This document shows positions 10,895 through 23,391 of a stretch of 64,000 nucleotides of DNA, piece by piece; the stretch's first letter is position 1; each line of letters starts with the position of its first letter. The notes below the pieces were generated by a model. The model was not told the DNA's origin. It was given only the letters and a program-made list of their open reading frames with translations, and searched no databases. The stretch covers positions 1 through 64,000 of the forward strand of contig JAYMGJ010000242.1 in assembly GCA_037178675.1 (NCBI GenBank), written 5' to 3'. This DNA comes from Scleroderma bovista (taxonomy: Eukaryota; Basidiomycota; Agaricomycetes; Boletales; Sclerodermataceae). The translations under genes were made by a program, and so were the position numbers.

Positions 10895-13800
10895 ATGCCA
10901 ATCCTAGGCGATATCATAGAGGAAAATACATCGGATGAAGACGAGACCCACTTCACGCTCAAGAAGTCAATCGATCCGTCAAAATACACCCATTTATTCC
11001 GTCTCAAGCCGAAACTCACGGCCACGAATTATTCAACGTGGACGAGTGTAATTATAAGGGCGCTACACACAGTAGGACTACACATGTACCTCAGCCCCGA
11101 CTTCCATGCCCCTGCATTGCTCACATACGACACGAGGCACCACCGCGTGCGCTGGAGCAAGGCGAATCACTTCGTCTGCTCTGTCCTTACAGCATGCATG
11201 TCTGAGGAGGTCCAAAACCAGCTCGGACACCTACCTACCGCATCGGAAATATGGGCGGAAGCCCAACGTCTCTATGCAAACACCACCGCAACGGACTGGA
11301 CACTCACTATCACATCGATGGTGACAACCCGTCACACAGATGGCGAAGACATAGCCACCCACATCGCAAAGATGAAAACCTACCGCCGCGACCTAATACT
11401 CATGCAGCGTGACATCGATGACGAATTATTTGCATGCTTTCTCCGAATCTCCATGCCCACCACCTGGAATTATGTATTCGCAGCATTACCTGATCATTAC
11501 TCATCTGCTGAAGTCGAACAGCGCATCCGAGACGAGTATGGAGTTCGCACGAGCCAATCTACCAATACCTCAACCACTTTCCAGGCGTTGTACCCAAACA
11601 AAACTAAGGACGGACGCAGCCGTACCCCTGTCCCTGGTCAACCCTACTGTACGAACTGCAGAGTCTCGGGCCATCGCACCGAGGAATGCTACTCCAAGGG
11701 GGGACCTATGCATGGAAAACGGAGAGATAAGAAGGTAAATAAAGAGGACAAGGGGGATACGAAGCAGGAGGACAAGTTGAAGAAAGGAAAAGGGAAAGAC
11801 AGGTCAAAAACAAAAACCAGCAAAAAGGCCAACCAGGCTGTTGCTGATGAAGAAGAAGACGACGAAGACAATTGTCAATCGGATTCGGACCTTTCTGCCT
11901 ACCTTACAGGCACCTCACCCCGATCCCGATTTGGCTGGATACTCGATGGCGGCTCAACCAACCATATCTGCACGGAACGCTCAGCATTCACCACCTTCGC
12001 TCCGACTCATGACAGCATAAAAGGGATAGTCAAAAACGGTCCAGAACTCGAAGTTCTCGGAACTGGAACTGTCCTTATATCCGTCTCAGTCAAGGGCAGA
12101 CCAGATCGTACTATTAAACTACTCAATGTTAGCTACTGCCCCAACGCTCGTGACAACCTCATGTCGGAGAGCCAAATGGATCGGAAGGGAATGGAAATCA
12201 CCAAACGAAATGGCCGGATTACCATTAAAAAGCCAAATGGTGAAACCATTATGGAAGGACGACTACGAGGGAACCTATACGAAATCAATAGTATTATAGC
12301 CCCTCCCTCATCTTGGCATGATGCTGTCTTCACAGCTCGCTTGGCCCCCAATCTTGACCTCTGGCATGCCCAATTCGGACACATTAGCCTAAAGAGCCTT
12401 CGATACCTCAACTGCCATGACCTCGTTACAGGCATGGACCTTCGCGGAACAGGTGAACTCACACCCTGCAATGGCTGTGCAAAGGGGAAACACCACCAGG
12501 CACCCTTCCCCCAATTCGCCACCAATCGAGCTTCCGAAACAATAGAACGGATTCACATGGACCTTCAAGGGCCCCTGGATAAATCCATATTAGGATACAC
12601 CTACACTCTTGGCGTGATTGATGACCACAGCCGAAAGGGGTGGAAGGAGTTCCTACGACATAAGGATGAGGCACCCGACCTAATCAAGGCACTAGTACAA
12701 CAACTCGAAACCTACACAGGCCAACGAGTCAAGATCATTCGATCAGACCGCGGCGGGGAGTTTATTAATGCCAATCTAGGGGCATATTTCAAACAAAAAG
12801 GTATCTCACACGAATATACTGCTCCCCATACCCCTCAACAGAATGGTGTAGCTGAACGCTTCAACCAAACTACCCACGAAAGTGCACTTGCTATGCTCGA
12901 AGATGCCGAAATGGCCAAAGGATTCTGGCCTGAAGCTCATGAGTATGCCAACTACGTCCGAAACCGGAGCCCTACTAAAGCTCTAACTAGAACGACCCCG
13001 AACGAAGCCTTTTATGGCAAAAAGCCCAGCGTAGCCACCCTCCGTATTTTCGGCTCTCGCTGTCATGTTCGAGTCCCACCTGAACAACGTCGGAAACTTG
13101 ATGCCCACTCTATAGATGGGATCTTATGCGGATTCGAACGTGCATCCAAAGCCTACAAGGTCTGGATACCATCAAAACATAAATTTGTCGCATCTCGGGA
13201 TGTAATTGTCTATGAGAAAGTGTTTAGTCAGCGCGACGACGACCCAATCCCTCACAACACTCCGAGCAAGGGGGTGTCCCAACCTTCCCCCAGTACTGCT
13301 CTGATTGAGGGGGTGACAGAGGGTAATACCAATCAGACCACTACTAATCAACTACATGTCCCAGAATGTGGAAAGGATTCCACTCCCCCACCTTCGAAAC
13401 CCGACTCACTGGCAGCTCAACCTGCCTCCCCCATACCTAAGCCAGAAGCACCTTCAGCTGTTATACCCGATCTGGCACCAAGTGCACCCCGCGATTCAGA
13501 ATGCGTCACTTGACCCTCCTGGAAAAAGGAAGCTGTCGAGAAGCAAAAGGCTAAAGAAGCTGAGGTAAAGGCAGAGCGAAAGACTCAGTGAGAAACTCGC
13601 AACCAGTCTAAACTATCTCAGGAACCCGAGACCATGCCACTCGAGCCAACGACCATGGGCAACATCGCTCAGACTGCATACCTCGCAGCCCATGGTCATG
13701 AAATTCCTCGGAACTTCCGAGAGGCCACGTCAGGCCCGGACTCGGATCAGTGGTGGAAAGCAATGCACGAAGAAATTGAGATGTTACAGAAACATGGTAC

Positions 13801-15273
13801 ATGGAAACTCATCGAGAAACCTAAAGATCGCAAGGTAATCGGATCACGCTGGACCTACACCATCAAGTATGGTCCGAGCGGTGAAATACTCCGCTACAAG
13901 GCACGACTTGTCGCCCAGGGTTATTCACAGATTCCCGGTGTCGATTACAGTGACACCTTCTCGCCCACAGTCCGCCTCAACTCACTCCGTATCATCCTAC
14001 ATTTTGGTGCCTCCCACGGCTGGTATCGAGGACAAGACGATGTTACTGGCATGTTCCTACACAGCCGATCGATCACGAAATCTTCATGAAGCAACCCGAA
14101 GGTTTTGGCGATGGCATGGACAAAGTAGCTAACCTGCTACTCAGTCTCTATGGTATAAAACAAGGCTCGCACCTCTGGAACAAGTACATGCACCAGAAAC
14201 TTATCAGCCGCAACTTTGTCCGCCTCCCGTCCGACTATGCTGTCTACACCCACCACACAGCCACAGGCATGTCTGTCACAGCCATCCATGTTGACAACGC
14301 GCTCACCATTGCCAACTCGAGAGCAATGCTCGCCGAGACCCGCCATGAACTACACAGCCTGTTCGAGATGAAAGAGGAAGACCCCGACTGGTTAATGGGC
14401 TTCAAGCTCATTGACGACCGCAAAAATCACACAGTCACCATCTCACAGGCCCAGTACACAGGCACCCTACTCAAGAGACTCGGAATGGCCGACTGCAACC
14501 CGGTCAGCACACCCTTGGACCCAGGACTCGTCCTGTCCAAAGCAGACTGCCCACAGACCGAAGACGAGAGGAAGGAAATGGCGAGACACCCATACCGGGA
14601 GGTTCTCGGAGCCATTACCTGGCTCGCCATTGTGTCCAGACCCGATCTCGCCTATGCAAGCAGCCAACTTGGCCAGTACAGCGCGAATCCGGGCAAACCG
14701 CACTGGAAAGCTCTCACCTGAGTCCTGCGTTACCTCAAAGGTACCCAGGACGTGGCACTCACGCTCGGAAAGGTCGGCAATACCGACCCAGACCTACTTA
14801 CTGGCCACACAGACGCAAGCTGGGCAAACGATCCCGACGATCGACGATCGACGTTGGGATACGTCTTCCAGCTCGGAGACGCCGCCGCCTCGTGGAATAG
14901 TAAAAAGCAACACACCGTTGCCGCATCGTCTACAGAGGCCGAGTACATGGCCCTATCGCATGGCGCGAAGCAGGCATTGTGGCTTCGCCGGTTCTTGCAC
15001 GATGGCGGCCTTCACACCGCAGAATCCCCCCCGACAACTCATCTCTCTGTCGACAATACCGGTGCAATCGCTCTTGCGAAGGAAGCGCGTTTCCACGCAC
15101 GCACGAAGCACATTGACGTGCATTACCACTTCGTACGCGAACACGTCGAAGACGGTACCTTCGAGGTCACCCATGTACCCACCACGGAGATGCTTGCGGA
15201 CGGATTCACGAAGCCACTCACACGCGACGGACATCAAAAGATGGTAAATAGGCTTATACTGACGAAGGTCTGA
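10895..15273 (+). pseudogene. Copia II Gag-Pol polyprotein, disabled
   Basis: One original frame from ATG 10895. The order is Gag domain; CCHC knuckle CTNCRVSGHRTEEC (about residue 250); protease with DGGSTNHI in place of the usual DSGA; integrase zinc site (HAQFGH...CNGC); integrase D in MDLQG, D in RSDRGGE and E in QNGVAERF; then RT and RNase H. Lesions are TGA at 13511-13513, TGA at 13589-13591, a net one-base shift near 14060, and TGA at 14719-14721. The TGAs fit Arg CGA turned to TGA; the last stands where relatives have Arg before VLRYLKGT. The RT centre reads HVDN instead of YVDD, so a catalytic Asp is also lost. It cannot make an active RT. Confidence 0.88.
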
Positions 15274-15280
15274 GGGGGTG

Positions 15281-15555
15281 TGTTGGAGAACAGACCGTCG
15301 TATCGTAGATTACATATACGTACTTTCCTTTTTCGGACACCGTACCAATAGCTACGCCACACGCACTGCTCTCCTTTCCTCCAGTCTCGTATACACTCGA
15401 CTGGAGGTAAGCCATACGTACACATTCCTTACTCTCAGTTTACTTACTCTACCTAGGACTTACAGTCACTCTTATAGGTAGATTCCCTCCAGTCTCGTAT
15501 ACACTCGACTGGAGGACTTACAGTCACTCTTATAGATCATGTTGTCCGTCTAACA
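15281..15555 (+). repeat. Copia II 3' LTR
   Basis: 275 bp, paired with 10288-10562 and with the same two internal hairpins (15378-15407 and 15486-15515). It is followed by target duplication GTTGC. Confidence 0.95.
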
Positions 15556-15560
15556 GTTGC

Positions 15561-17856
15561 CCCTGGCAATGAGCGCAATTTTTTGTTTATGCGCTCCACC
15601 AATGCAGTATTCACAGCTGCTCATGCCGTCTTTGACGAGCGTCACTTCCCTCGCTGCCCTAAAAACAGGCGCGAACCTCTCGAGAACCCTTTCGGAAGGG
15701 CAAATCCGAAACCAGCCACTGATCAACCAGGGAATCCCCCTGATGATATCGACAGTGATGACGATGTGGAACACGACCATGGCTACCCACATCCCCAAGT
15801 GCAGGATGTCGATCCAAAGCACGAGGAACCTAAGGCTCCTGAGGAAGAGCCTAACCAAATAAATCCTCCCCGTACACCATCTCCAGTGCCTCCACCGGCA
15901 CCGAGAACGCCTTCACCGGCGAGAAACCCGCCACCTCCGGCACCGCAGTGCCCTGGCCGAGCTGAACGCCGCCAAAATGCGCTGCGACCCCCTGCAGTGA
16001 ATATCCCTGCCCGCCCCCAACGTGAACGTAGAGCGCCATTGCGCCCCAGTAACGTGTATGGTGAGCGGCGACATCCCGTCGAGCAACTCCGGGACATCGA
16101 AAGTGCCTCCCGATGACGACGAACAGTGGGTGAGGCCTCTAGGCCCCCACAACCGGACACACCAGACCATGTTCCTGGTGGTTTCCCCGACACCTCTGCA
16201 ACGCCCAGTGAGGAAGATGTGCAAAAGATATGCGAGGAAGGGGGAGCAAACCTAGTCCGTTTCCTGATGGACAAAGCCCTCGAAACCCGAGAGCCTCAAT
16301 ATGAGAGCGTCCGCAATTGGTCCAACAAGGACATCACTCGCTTACCCCAAGCTGAGCAGAAACTCTGGCGACTTGCTTGCCAAGAAGAGCTCGACGTGCT
16401 GCGAAAGCGCAAGGTCTTTGAGCTAGTTGACCGTCCCCAAGACCAGAAGGTCATAAAGAATCGATGGGTCTTCGACGTCAAGTCAGATGGCCACAAGAAA
16501 GCCTGCTTAGTTGCGAAAGGCTTCTCCCAGGTCGAGGGATTAGATTTCGACCAGGTCTTCTCACCAGTTGTGCGCTTTGAAACAGTGCGCCTCATGCTTG
16601 CGCTTGCCACACTTGAGAATTGGTATATCACTGGACTCAACGTTCGGAGCGCCTACTTGTATGGCAAGCTCGACGAAGAGATCTACATGGAACAACCTGA
16701 AGGGTTTGCAGTTCCCGGGCAAGAGTGCAAAGTGCTCCGCCTCTGGCATGCCCTCTATGGCCTTAAACAGGCCGGCCTAGCTTGGTGGCGCACACTCGAT
16801 GAGTCTCTCAAAGAGCTCGGGTTTGAGCGCCTTAAGTCTGAAGCAGGCATCTTCTTCTACAAGAAGAAAGGCACCAACATTGTCATTGGTATTATCTATG
16901 TTGATGACGCGCTATTCTGCGGCCCTAATAAGGCTGTTGTTGATGCCATCAAAGCGCAATTCATGCGCAAATGGGAATGCTGAGACCTTGGAGAACCTAA
17001 TGAGTTCCTCCGAATGCGAATCACTCGCAAAGGTCGTGCTATCCACTTGGATCAATGCGCGTACCTCCAAAAGGTCGTTGAACGCTGTGGCATGCTCAAT
17101 GCAAAGTCCGCAAGCACCCCACTGCCAGCTGGCTACTATGCCGCCAAAAATACAGAGCCTGTTGATGTGGATCTCCGCTCCCGTTTCCAGATGGTAATAG
17201 GGTCCCTTCTGTACCTCATGTTAGGCACTAGGCCCAACATTGCTTTTGCAGTAACGCATCTCTCGCGCCATGCGGCGAATCCCTCTCAGGACCACCTCAA
17301 CAAAGCGCTTTATATCTGTCGCTACTTAATTGGGACATCTACATACTCCCTAGTATACAATGGTGGATCCGGTGCTGGCTTAACTGCATGCACGGACTCA
17401 GATTGGGGATCAGACCCTATCTCTCGCCTCTCACAGACAGGTTTCTACCTGAAGCTTGCAGATGGCTTGATCAGTTGGACTTCTCGTGCGCAGAAGACTA
17501 TTGTGTACTCGTCCACTGAAGCAGAGTACATGGCTTTGAGCAATTGCGCTCGCCAAGTTACCTGGATTCGAAGTTTGCTCGGTGAGCTCGGCTATAAGCT
17601 GAATGCTATCCCGATTTGCGGAGATAATCAGGGGTCCATATTCATGGCATCCAACCCTGTAACGGAGCCACGCTCCAAGCACATCGACATCCGCTACCAC
17701 GGAATCCGCGAGTCAGTCGCAAAAGGTAACGTGGAACTATTCTTCATTGATGGTGCTGAGAATCCCGCCGATCTGCTCACCAAGAACTTACCACGCGAGA
17801 AATTCGCGAAGTTCAGAGCTCAACTAGGCTTACAGTTTCCCTCTGGCAGCATCTAG
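15561..17856 (+). pseudogene. Copia I Pol, second part (RT-RNase H)
   Basis: The continuation of the frame cut at 10287. A proline-rich linker (about 15830-16030) is followed by the Copia RT domain, with an intact YVDD centre at about 16899. The RNase H part contains ACTDSDWGSD, SSTEAEYMAL and KHIDIRYH. Two in-frame TGA codons stand at 16114-16116 and 16981-16983. At the second, relatives have Arg (WEC-R-DLGEP), fitting CGA to TGA. Without those changes the frame is open to the stop at 17856. The element was probably competent when it jumped and decayed by point changes plus the Copia II insertion. Confidence 0.88.
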
Positions 17857-17902
17857 TGCCTTATTCGCTGAAGTGCTCTACGTGCAGCACAGCGAGGGGG
17901 AG

Positions 17903-18190
17903 TGTTGAAGTCGCACGTGCACCCGGCGTAAACCGTCGATGAAGTGCACACAAGACTGCAACCCATATTAGTGTAGACTTAGTAATAGTCCTCTTTAGAG
18001 TAGATGTTACATGTCACACGTCACGCATCACAGTCACGCGTCACACTATTTGTTGTATATAAACAGCGGTCATTGCTTATATAATATAACAGCTCTTAAC
18101 CAGCTACCGCTACCATCTCAGGTTGTCCACTCTACCCAACAGGTGAGCAGGAGTAGCAGTTCCTCTATGTACATAGGTATTGCTTCAACA
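17903..18190 (+). repeat. Copia I 3' LTR
   Basis: 288 bp, paired with 4966-5253 (eleven differences, all at CpG). It is followed by target duplication CAACC. Confidence 0.95.
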
Positions 18191-18332
18191 CAACCTGTCT
18201 TCGGCGTTGTTTCTTGATTATTCTTGTGTCTTCATCTACTCTTCCACCCCAATCTAACCTCCACAATGTTATCCCTCAGTCCTTATCAAAAGGTGTTAGC
18301 ATGTATCCATCGTCAAAATAGAGATTACCGCG

Positions 18333-21300
18333 CTATGCATGTTCTTGTTCCCATCTATCCAAGGCTTCGCATTTGTCGAGGGCTTTCCGAGACAGCCACT
18401 CGTCGTCCTCCGGGCCATAACCAACCCACCGCACAAGATACTTTGTTGACTGTCCGACCTTCTTCTCATCTAAAATCCGTTCAATGAAATTCTCCAGTTG
18501 TCTGTCTGCAGTCACGACAGGGCCCGGACGAGGAAGTTCCCGTGATGGGAATAGTTCCTGATCATTCGCCACATAAGCGCGTAAATGGCTCGCATGAAAT
18601 GAGTTGCACGTATGTGAAGAACCTGGGATGTCTAAAACGTAAGTAGAAGTCTCTGGTGCAGCGGATAAAATCGTATAAGGACCGTCATAACGAGGCATGA
18701 ACTTAGCTACACGGCCTGACCCGCTCGTTATGTATTCATGTTGCCGATGTTTAGTAGACAACATAACCTTATCACCAACAGCGAAATGAGGATCAGCGAG
18801 ACGGTGGTGGTTAGCAGCCTGGGCTTGTTGTGCCTTGGCGGCAAGCAGATTGTCTTGTGCTTCTAGTACATCAAGTTCGAGTCGCGAGAGGAATGACGCA
18901 GCATCGAAGGAATCAGAGTTGGCAACCTGTGTCTCTGATAAGGGGGGTAACACGCGAGGTGAACGGCCCAAATGAAGCTGAAAGGGAGAGAAACCTGTGC
19001 TAGCATTTACAGAGTTCATGATGTGGAAACGCACCTGGGGTAAGGCTTTTACCCAACCTTTCTGATTACGTTCCACATGAAACCGGATGCACTGGTTAAC
19101 AGTCTTGTTTGTCCGTTCGCTTGCACTGTCGGTTTGAGGATGATATGCTGACGACATCTTCAACTTAACACCTGTTAAGGCATGCAGTGTCTTCCAAAAG
19201 CGTGATAGAAACAGCTTATCACGATCAGAGACGATCTCACGGGGAAGACCGTTTTCACAGTACCAGTGATCGAAAAACAGGGCAGCGAACTGAGGGGCAG
19301 TAATCGTGTTACGGCAAGGGATCAAATGGATGTCTGCACCTAGACGGTCAGTGATGGTCGCAAGCATGTTGTACCCCTGGTCTTCAGGCAGGGGCCCAAT
19401 AAAATCTACTGCTACAGATTCTCCCCTACCATCTGGAACTGGTAAAGGGTGCAGTGGTCCAGCTGGAGCTGTCGTAGCGGACTTGTTGCGCATGCAAGCT
19501 ACACAAGCGGGGATGTATGCTTCCACGAGGTCACGACGCATGTTTGGCCAATAAAATGATTTACGAAGTGCCGCATATGTTTTATCGGCTCCGAAATGGC
19601 CAGCCGCATCATGAACTGTATGGAAAAACTTTTCTCGTAAGGAACGTACGTGCGGTATAACCAAGCGGTCTGCTAGGTATAACAAACCGTCCTTCTCCTG
19701 TAATCGTGGAATGGAGTCCAACGACTCAAAAAGTTTGTGGCAGAAAGGATCTTCCATATAGCCTGTCAGAATGTCGAGTACCAGTGAACAATCAAGAGAA
19801 GTATTGGATACTGCACCAACTACACCATCCACAGGATCGCCTCGACGTGATAACGCATCTGCTACTATGTTGCGTTCTCCCTTAATGTAATGGATGGTAA
19901 GGTCAAACTGTGCCATATATTCTTGCCAGCGGGCTTGATGACGTGACAGGTCACGTTGTGTTGCAAAATTTTCCAGCGTACGATGGTCGGTGTAAACGTG
20001 GACTGGAGTTCCCAACAGTTCTATCCGCCACTTCTGTAATCCGCGAATAATTGCAAGCAGTTCTTTCTCATGAACAGGATAATTGAGAGTGGCGTCACAG
20101 AGGGGAGTGGAATCGAAGGCGACAGGGTGCGCTTCTTCCCAAGATGGACCCCAGGAAAGGACAGCACCAGTCCTATAATCAGAGGCATCGCAAGTTAGGA
20201 AAATTTGATTGTCACCCGGATTATCATGGTCAATCGTCGTTAGACACTGGGGACTGACAACGAGGTCTTTGATGGCTTGAAAGGCGTCTCGGTGTACTGG
20301 CAACCAACTCGGAAACTTGAGATCAGCAGCCTTGGTGGTCAAGGCGTTCAAAATGCGGGTGTATTCTGCAAGATTAGGAATGTGGTCGGCAATGTAGCGA
20401 ACCAACCCAAGGAAGGAACACATCTCATTTGCGGAGCAAGGTACAGGCCAATCCAAAATGCGTGAAATCTTGTCAGGATCGGCTTCAATACCTTGAGCGG
20501 AGACCTTGTGACCCAAAAACAAGACTTCGGCACAAAAAAGCTGCGTCTTCTTCAGAGAGCAGAAGAGTTTGGCAGCACGAAGAGCCTCTAGGATGGTACG
20601 GACGTTCTGTATGTGTTCGTCTAGGGTCTGCAACCAAATAACTATATCGTCAAGGTACATGTGGCAAATCCAACCAATGAACTGTCTCAATGCGCAAGCC
20701 ATGCGGTGCTGGTGAACGGCAGGTGCATTACGCACCCCCATAGGCATAACAAGCCATTCATAAAGTCCCCAAGGAGTATGAATGGCCAGCCATTTAACAT
20801 TGTCGGGATGTACCTTCGTCTAAAAGAAGGCATTGGTCATGTCTATCTTAGCAAAGAACTTGCCCTTTGCACAATCACGCAGGATTTCCTCAATCTTCGG
20901 CAAGGGATGATTGTCTGGTACTGTGTTGAGATTGAGTTCACGAAAGTCGTTCACCCAGCGGGGCAAGGCGGTCGGATCAGCCTTTGGGATGATAAAGGCT
21001 GGAGAAGAATGGGGGCTGTTGGAAGGGCGCAAACAGCCAGCATCAATGTGCTGTTGTAACAGTGTCTTCCAGGCCTCACGATATTTCTTGGGACAATTGT
21101 ATGAGCGACGTTGGATAATCTTAGTCGCATCTTTGGGTTGTACACGGAAAAGAATGTCATCAGGTAGGTGTTCAATAGGTGGAATGTCTACCGGAAAACG
21201 ATCTGCAAATTCTGCCTTCATGGAAGTGTCATACCTATGTAAGTCTTCGCTGCAAGCAAGCTGTTCAATACGACATTGGATCGCAGCTACATAGTCCTCA

Positions 21301-22973
21301 GACATCGGCAGGCGACAGTTTAATTCATTCACTATGTTTCTATCCGATGAAGGATTCAACAAGTCATAACCAGAGTCCTTATTCGTACAAGTGCGTAACT
21401 CATGATCGATCACAATGCGGTTGATCGACAAGAAGGGACCCCCCAACAAAAGCGGCGTGCAAAGACGTGGTGTTACAATGGCGCGAACTGAACGTGAATG
21501 GAACTGGCAGTCCAATGAGAGGCAAGACAGTCAGACATACTGAGACAACGAAAAGGTGTCACGCTCGTTGGGTGACATGGCGACCGAGACGTCAAGTGGT
21601 TTGGGCAGGGTATAAAGACGAAGGCCGAGCTTCTTGACGAGGGCAGTGTCAATCAGAACTAAATGTGAGCCATTGTCAATCAAGGCTTCAACAGGAAGAG
21701 ACGAGGCAAGGTTAGGCCCATCGATCAAGCACGACCAATAGAAATGAGGAACAGATAAGGGGGCTACGCACTCATCACCAGTATCCGTGCCGCTGCCCAA
21801 GGCAGCTGATGGCATCACAACGGCGATAGGCTCAGCAACCTCGTCCACGGCACAAACTCTCTTGGCCACTGGCTCATCCTCAACGACGGCCGCAATCGGC
21901 TTAGTACGCTTTTTGGTGCAGGCAGCCTCCACATCGGCAGCTGTGAGTGCAGCATACCCTTTAGCGTCTGGAAAGTCATTCGGACACGTAGGCGTAGTGT
22001 GAGTTTGGAAAAACCGGTGGCACTTGTAACATCCTTCATTATCGGTCAACAACTTCCGTTCCTCCGGGGTGAGCCGTGGAAGATGAGTAAGGGTGGTCTT
22101 ATCACCGGTCGTCTTAGACTCCTTGGACTTCGTATTCATTGAGCGACTCGTCTGAAGTGGTTGACGGTTAGCGCGAAGTGCCGCTTCAACAGCCTCTTTT
22201 TGTCTGGCCACATCACGAAGACGTTTTTCATTGAGGTGGCGAACCTTCTCGATCCACTTGCGAAGATCCTGCTCCGCTTCAACGTTAGCAGAACGACAGT
22301 CAGCAATAAGATCGACGTTCATGTGACTCTCAAGGTGATAACGGAGATTGTCGTCAGAGAGATGAGAGGCATTTCCACGGAGGAGAACATTCTGACTCTG
22401 TACCTCAGCAGCCCATACATGGAAGGCCTTATCACCTTGGGTAGACAACAACAACTTCTGTCGAACCATGGTAGCCCAGGCCGAGGGCAGCCAATAGGAG
22501 CGGACTTCCAGCATGAAGGCGGCAAAGGTCAATGTGTTGAGGCGTTCACTGTCGTTGACATACCAGTCCTGTACTCAGGGGTCTTGGAGATTCCAGGCGA
22601 CCCTACCGACCTGGTCCTTCGCTGCAATCTCCTTCTGTCGGAAAAACTGGAGACAACCCATCTCCCAGGCGCGGAGGGCCTCAGGAGTGATTTCACCAGC
22701 AGTAAGAAGAGGCACCTTATTCGGTGCCGCCTGTTCACAGTGACCTGGCTTCACAAACATAGTAACGGGAAGTTGGAGACAACGATTCACGGAGGAATAG
22801 TCTGAACTGTCAGACGAAGAAGGGGCAGGAGACAATGACGAAGGAGGAGGTGGCGATGACGGAGATAACGGCGGTAACGGTGATGATGGCGCAACTGCCG
22901 TTCCCCGACTTCGAGTAGTCAAGGGGTAGGGGATGGTGGGGCGGCGACGGTGTGACAGTTTGACGCCTTGCAT
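18333..22973 (-). pseudogene. Gypsy A Gag-Pol polyprotein with three premature stops
   Basis: A single minus-strand frame from ATG 22973 to the stop at 18333. It begins with a proline/serine-rich start and a Gag domain. A CYKC...H...C knuckle with unusual X6 spacing follows, then a protease site EALIDNGSH and RT with YLDD at about 20650. RNase H (LTCDASDY) is next. Integrase has its zinc site (HDAAGHFG...CVACM), D in AVDFIG, D in VSDRDK and E in SASERTNK. A chromodomain closes the protein (YLVRWVGYGPEDDEW). Three stops lie in the same frame: TGA at 22572-22574, TGA at 21531-21533 and TAG at 20820-20822. The third sits where relatives have Gln. All are explicable as C-to-T changes. Confidence 0.88.
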
Positions 22974-23013
22974 AGGGCGTCGACTCGCGCTCGGTGCGAC
23001 GTTCAAAAAAAAG

Positions 23014-23286
23014 TGGAAACTCACCACGAGGGGAGTAACACTTATGATAGTAGCTCGGGAGAACATGGACAAGCGCATGGGATTCACGATATTACAAGGG
23101 GTAAAAGTAGTGAGAGCGAGAGTGAGAGAGAGAGGGAAAGAAAGAGATGTCCTGCCTGAGGGGACCTTGGGTATATATGAGGAAACGCGCTGACTACAGG
23201 ACAGAAAAGGAAATAGAGCACTGCGCATGGACCTAGCGCGCACGGACGTCATATTAGTAAGCCGTTAGTAAGACGCCAGGCTTACA
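23014..23286 (-). repeat. Gypsy A 5' LTR
   Basis: 273 bp, paired with 4663-4935. On the plus strand it is bordered on the right by target duplication CTGTG. Confidence 0.93.
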
Positions 23287-23391
23287 CTGTGGTAGTGGTT
23301 TATTAGCAAAATCATGGCAAATTTTCCTGAAGAACATTGTTCTCAGACAGATTTCATGGTGAATGACATCCATAGTCGGGAAGAGTCGCAT
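23287..23391 (-). pseudogene. Orphan family gene, 5' part separated by the nest
   Basis: Starting at ATG 23391, the minus strand encodes about 35 codons (LFPTMDVIHHEI..., then a FFRK segment). They match the beginning of the protein at 54700 (LFPSMDGIHHEIW, FFRKLY). The match continues without a gap at 4657, on the far side of the three nested elements. The CTGTG duplication lies at the break. This identifies the host gene of the nest. Confidence 0.82.

Larger units (their letters stand above)
10288..15555 (+). mobile_element. Copia II LTR retrotransposon (innermost of the nest)
   Basis: A complete but disabled Ty1/Copia element of 5.27 kb. It has 275-bp LTRs (10288-10562 and 15281-15555) and target duplication GTTGC at 10283-10287 and 15556-15560. 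The primer site is at 10563, and a TGAGGGGGTG purine tract sits at 15271-15280. Its insertion cut the pol gene of Copia I. Seven differences separate its LTRs, all CpG transitions. Confidence 0.95.
4966..18190 (+). mobile_element. Copia I LTR retrotransposon, itself interrupted by Copia II
   Basis: A Ty1/Copia element with gag before pol in the order protease, integrase, RT, RNase H. Its LTRs are 288 bp (4966-5253 and 17903-18190). The target duplication is CAACC at 4961-4965 and 18191-18195. A half-tRNA-type primer site follows the 5' LTR, and a GAGGGGGAG purine tract precedes the 3' LTR. Copia II (10288-15555) sits in its pol, just after integrase. There are eleven differences between its LTRs, all CpG transitions. 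It lies inside Gypsy A. A 2.1 kb block between gag and pol is unexplained. Confidence 0.93.
4663..23286 (-). mobile_element. Gypsy A LTR retrotransposon (outermost of a three-deep nest)
   Basis: A Ty3/Gypsy element with a chromodomain, reading on the minus strand. It has LTRs of 273 bp at 23014-23286 (5') and 4663-4935 (3'), and target duplications CTGTG at 4658-4662 and 23287-23291. Its own DNA is 4663-4965 plus 18191-23286; the rest is Copia I, inserted between pol and the 3' LTR. The polypurine tract (GGGTGGAGGGG on the minus strand) lies at 4936-4946 directly against the 3' LTR. The paired LTRs differ at six positions, five of them CpG transitions. I did not recognise a tRNA-like primer site after the 5' LTR. 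The element landed inside the orphan-family gene. Confidence 0.92.

Noticed and set aside
22575..23252. The Gypsy A gag frame extended into the LTR up to 23252.
   Set aside because: The upstream part is LTR sequence. The first ATG inside the element after the LTR is 22973, which I took as the start.
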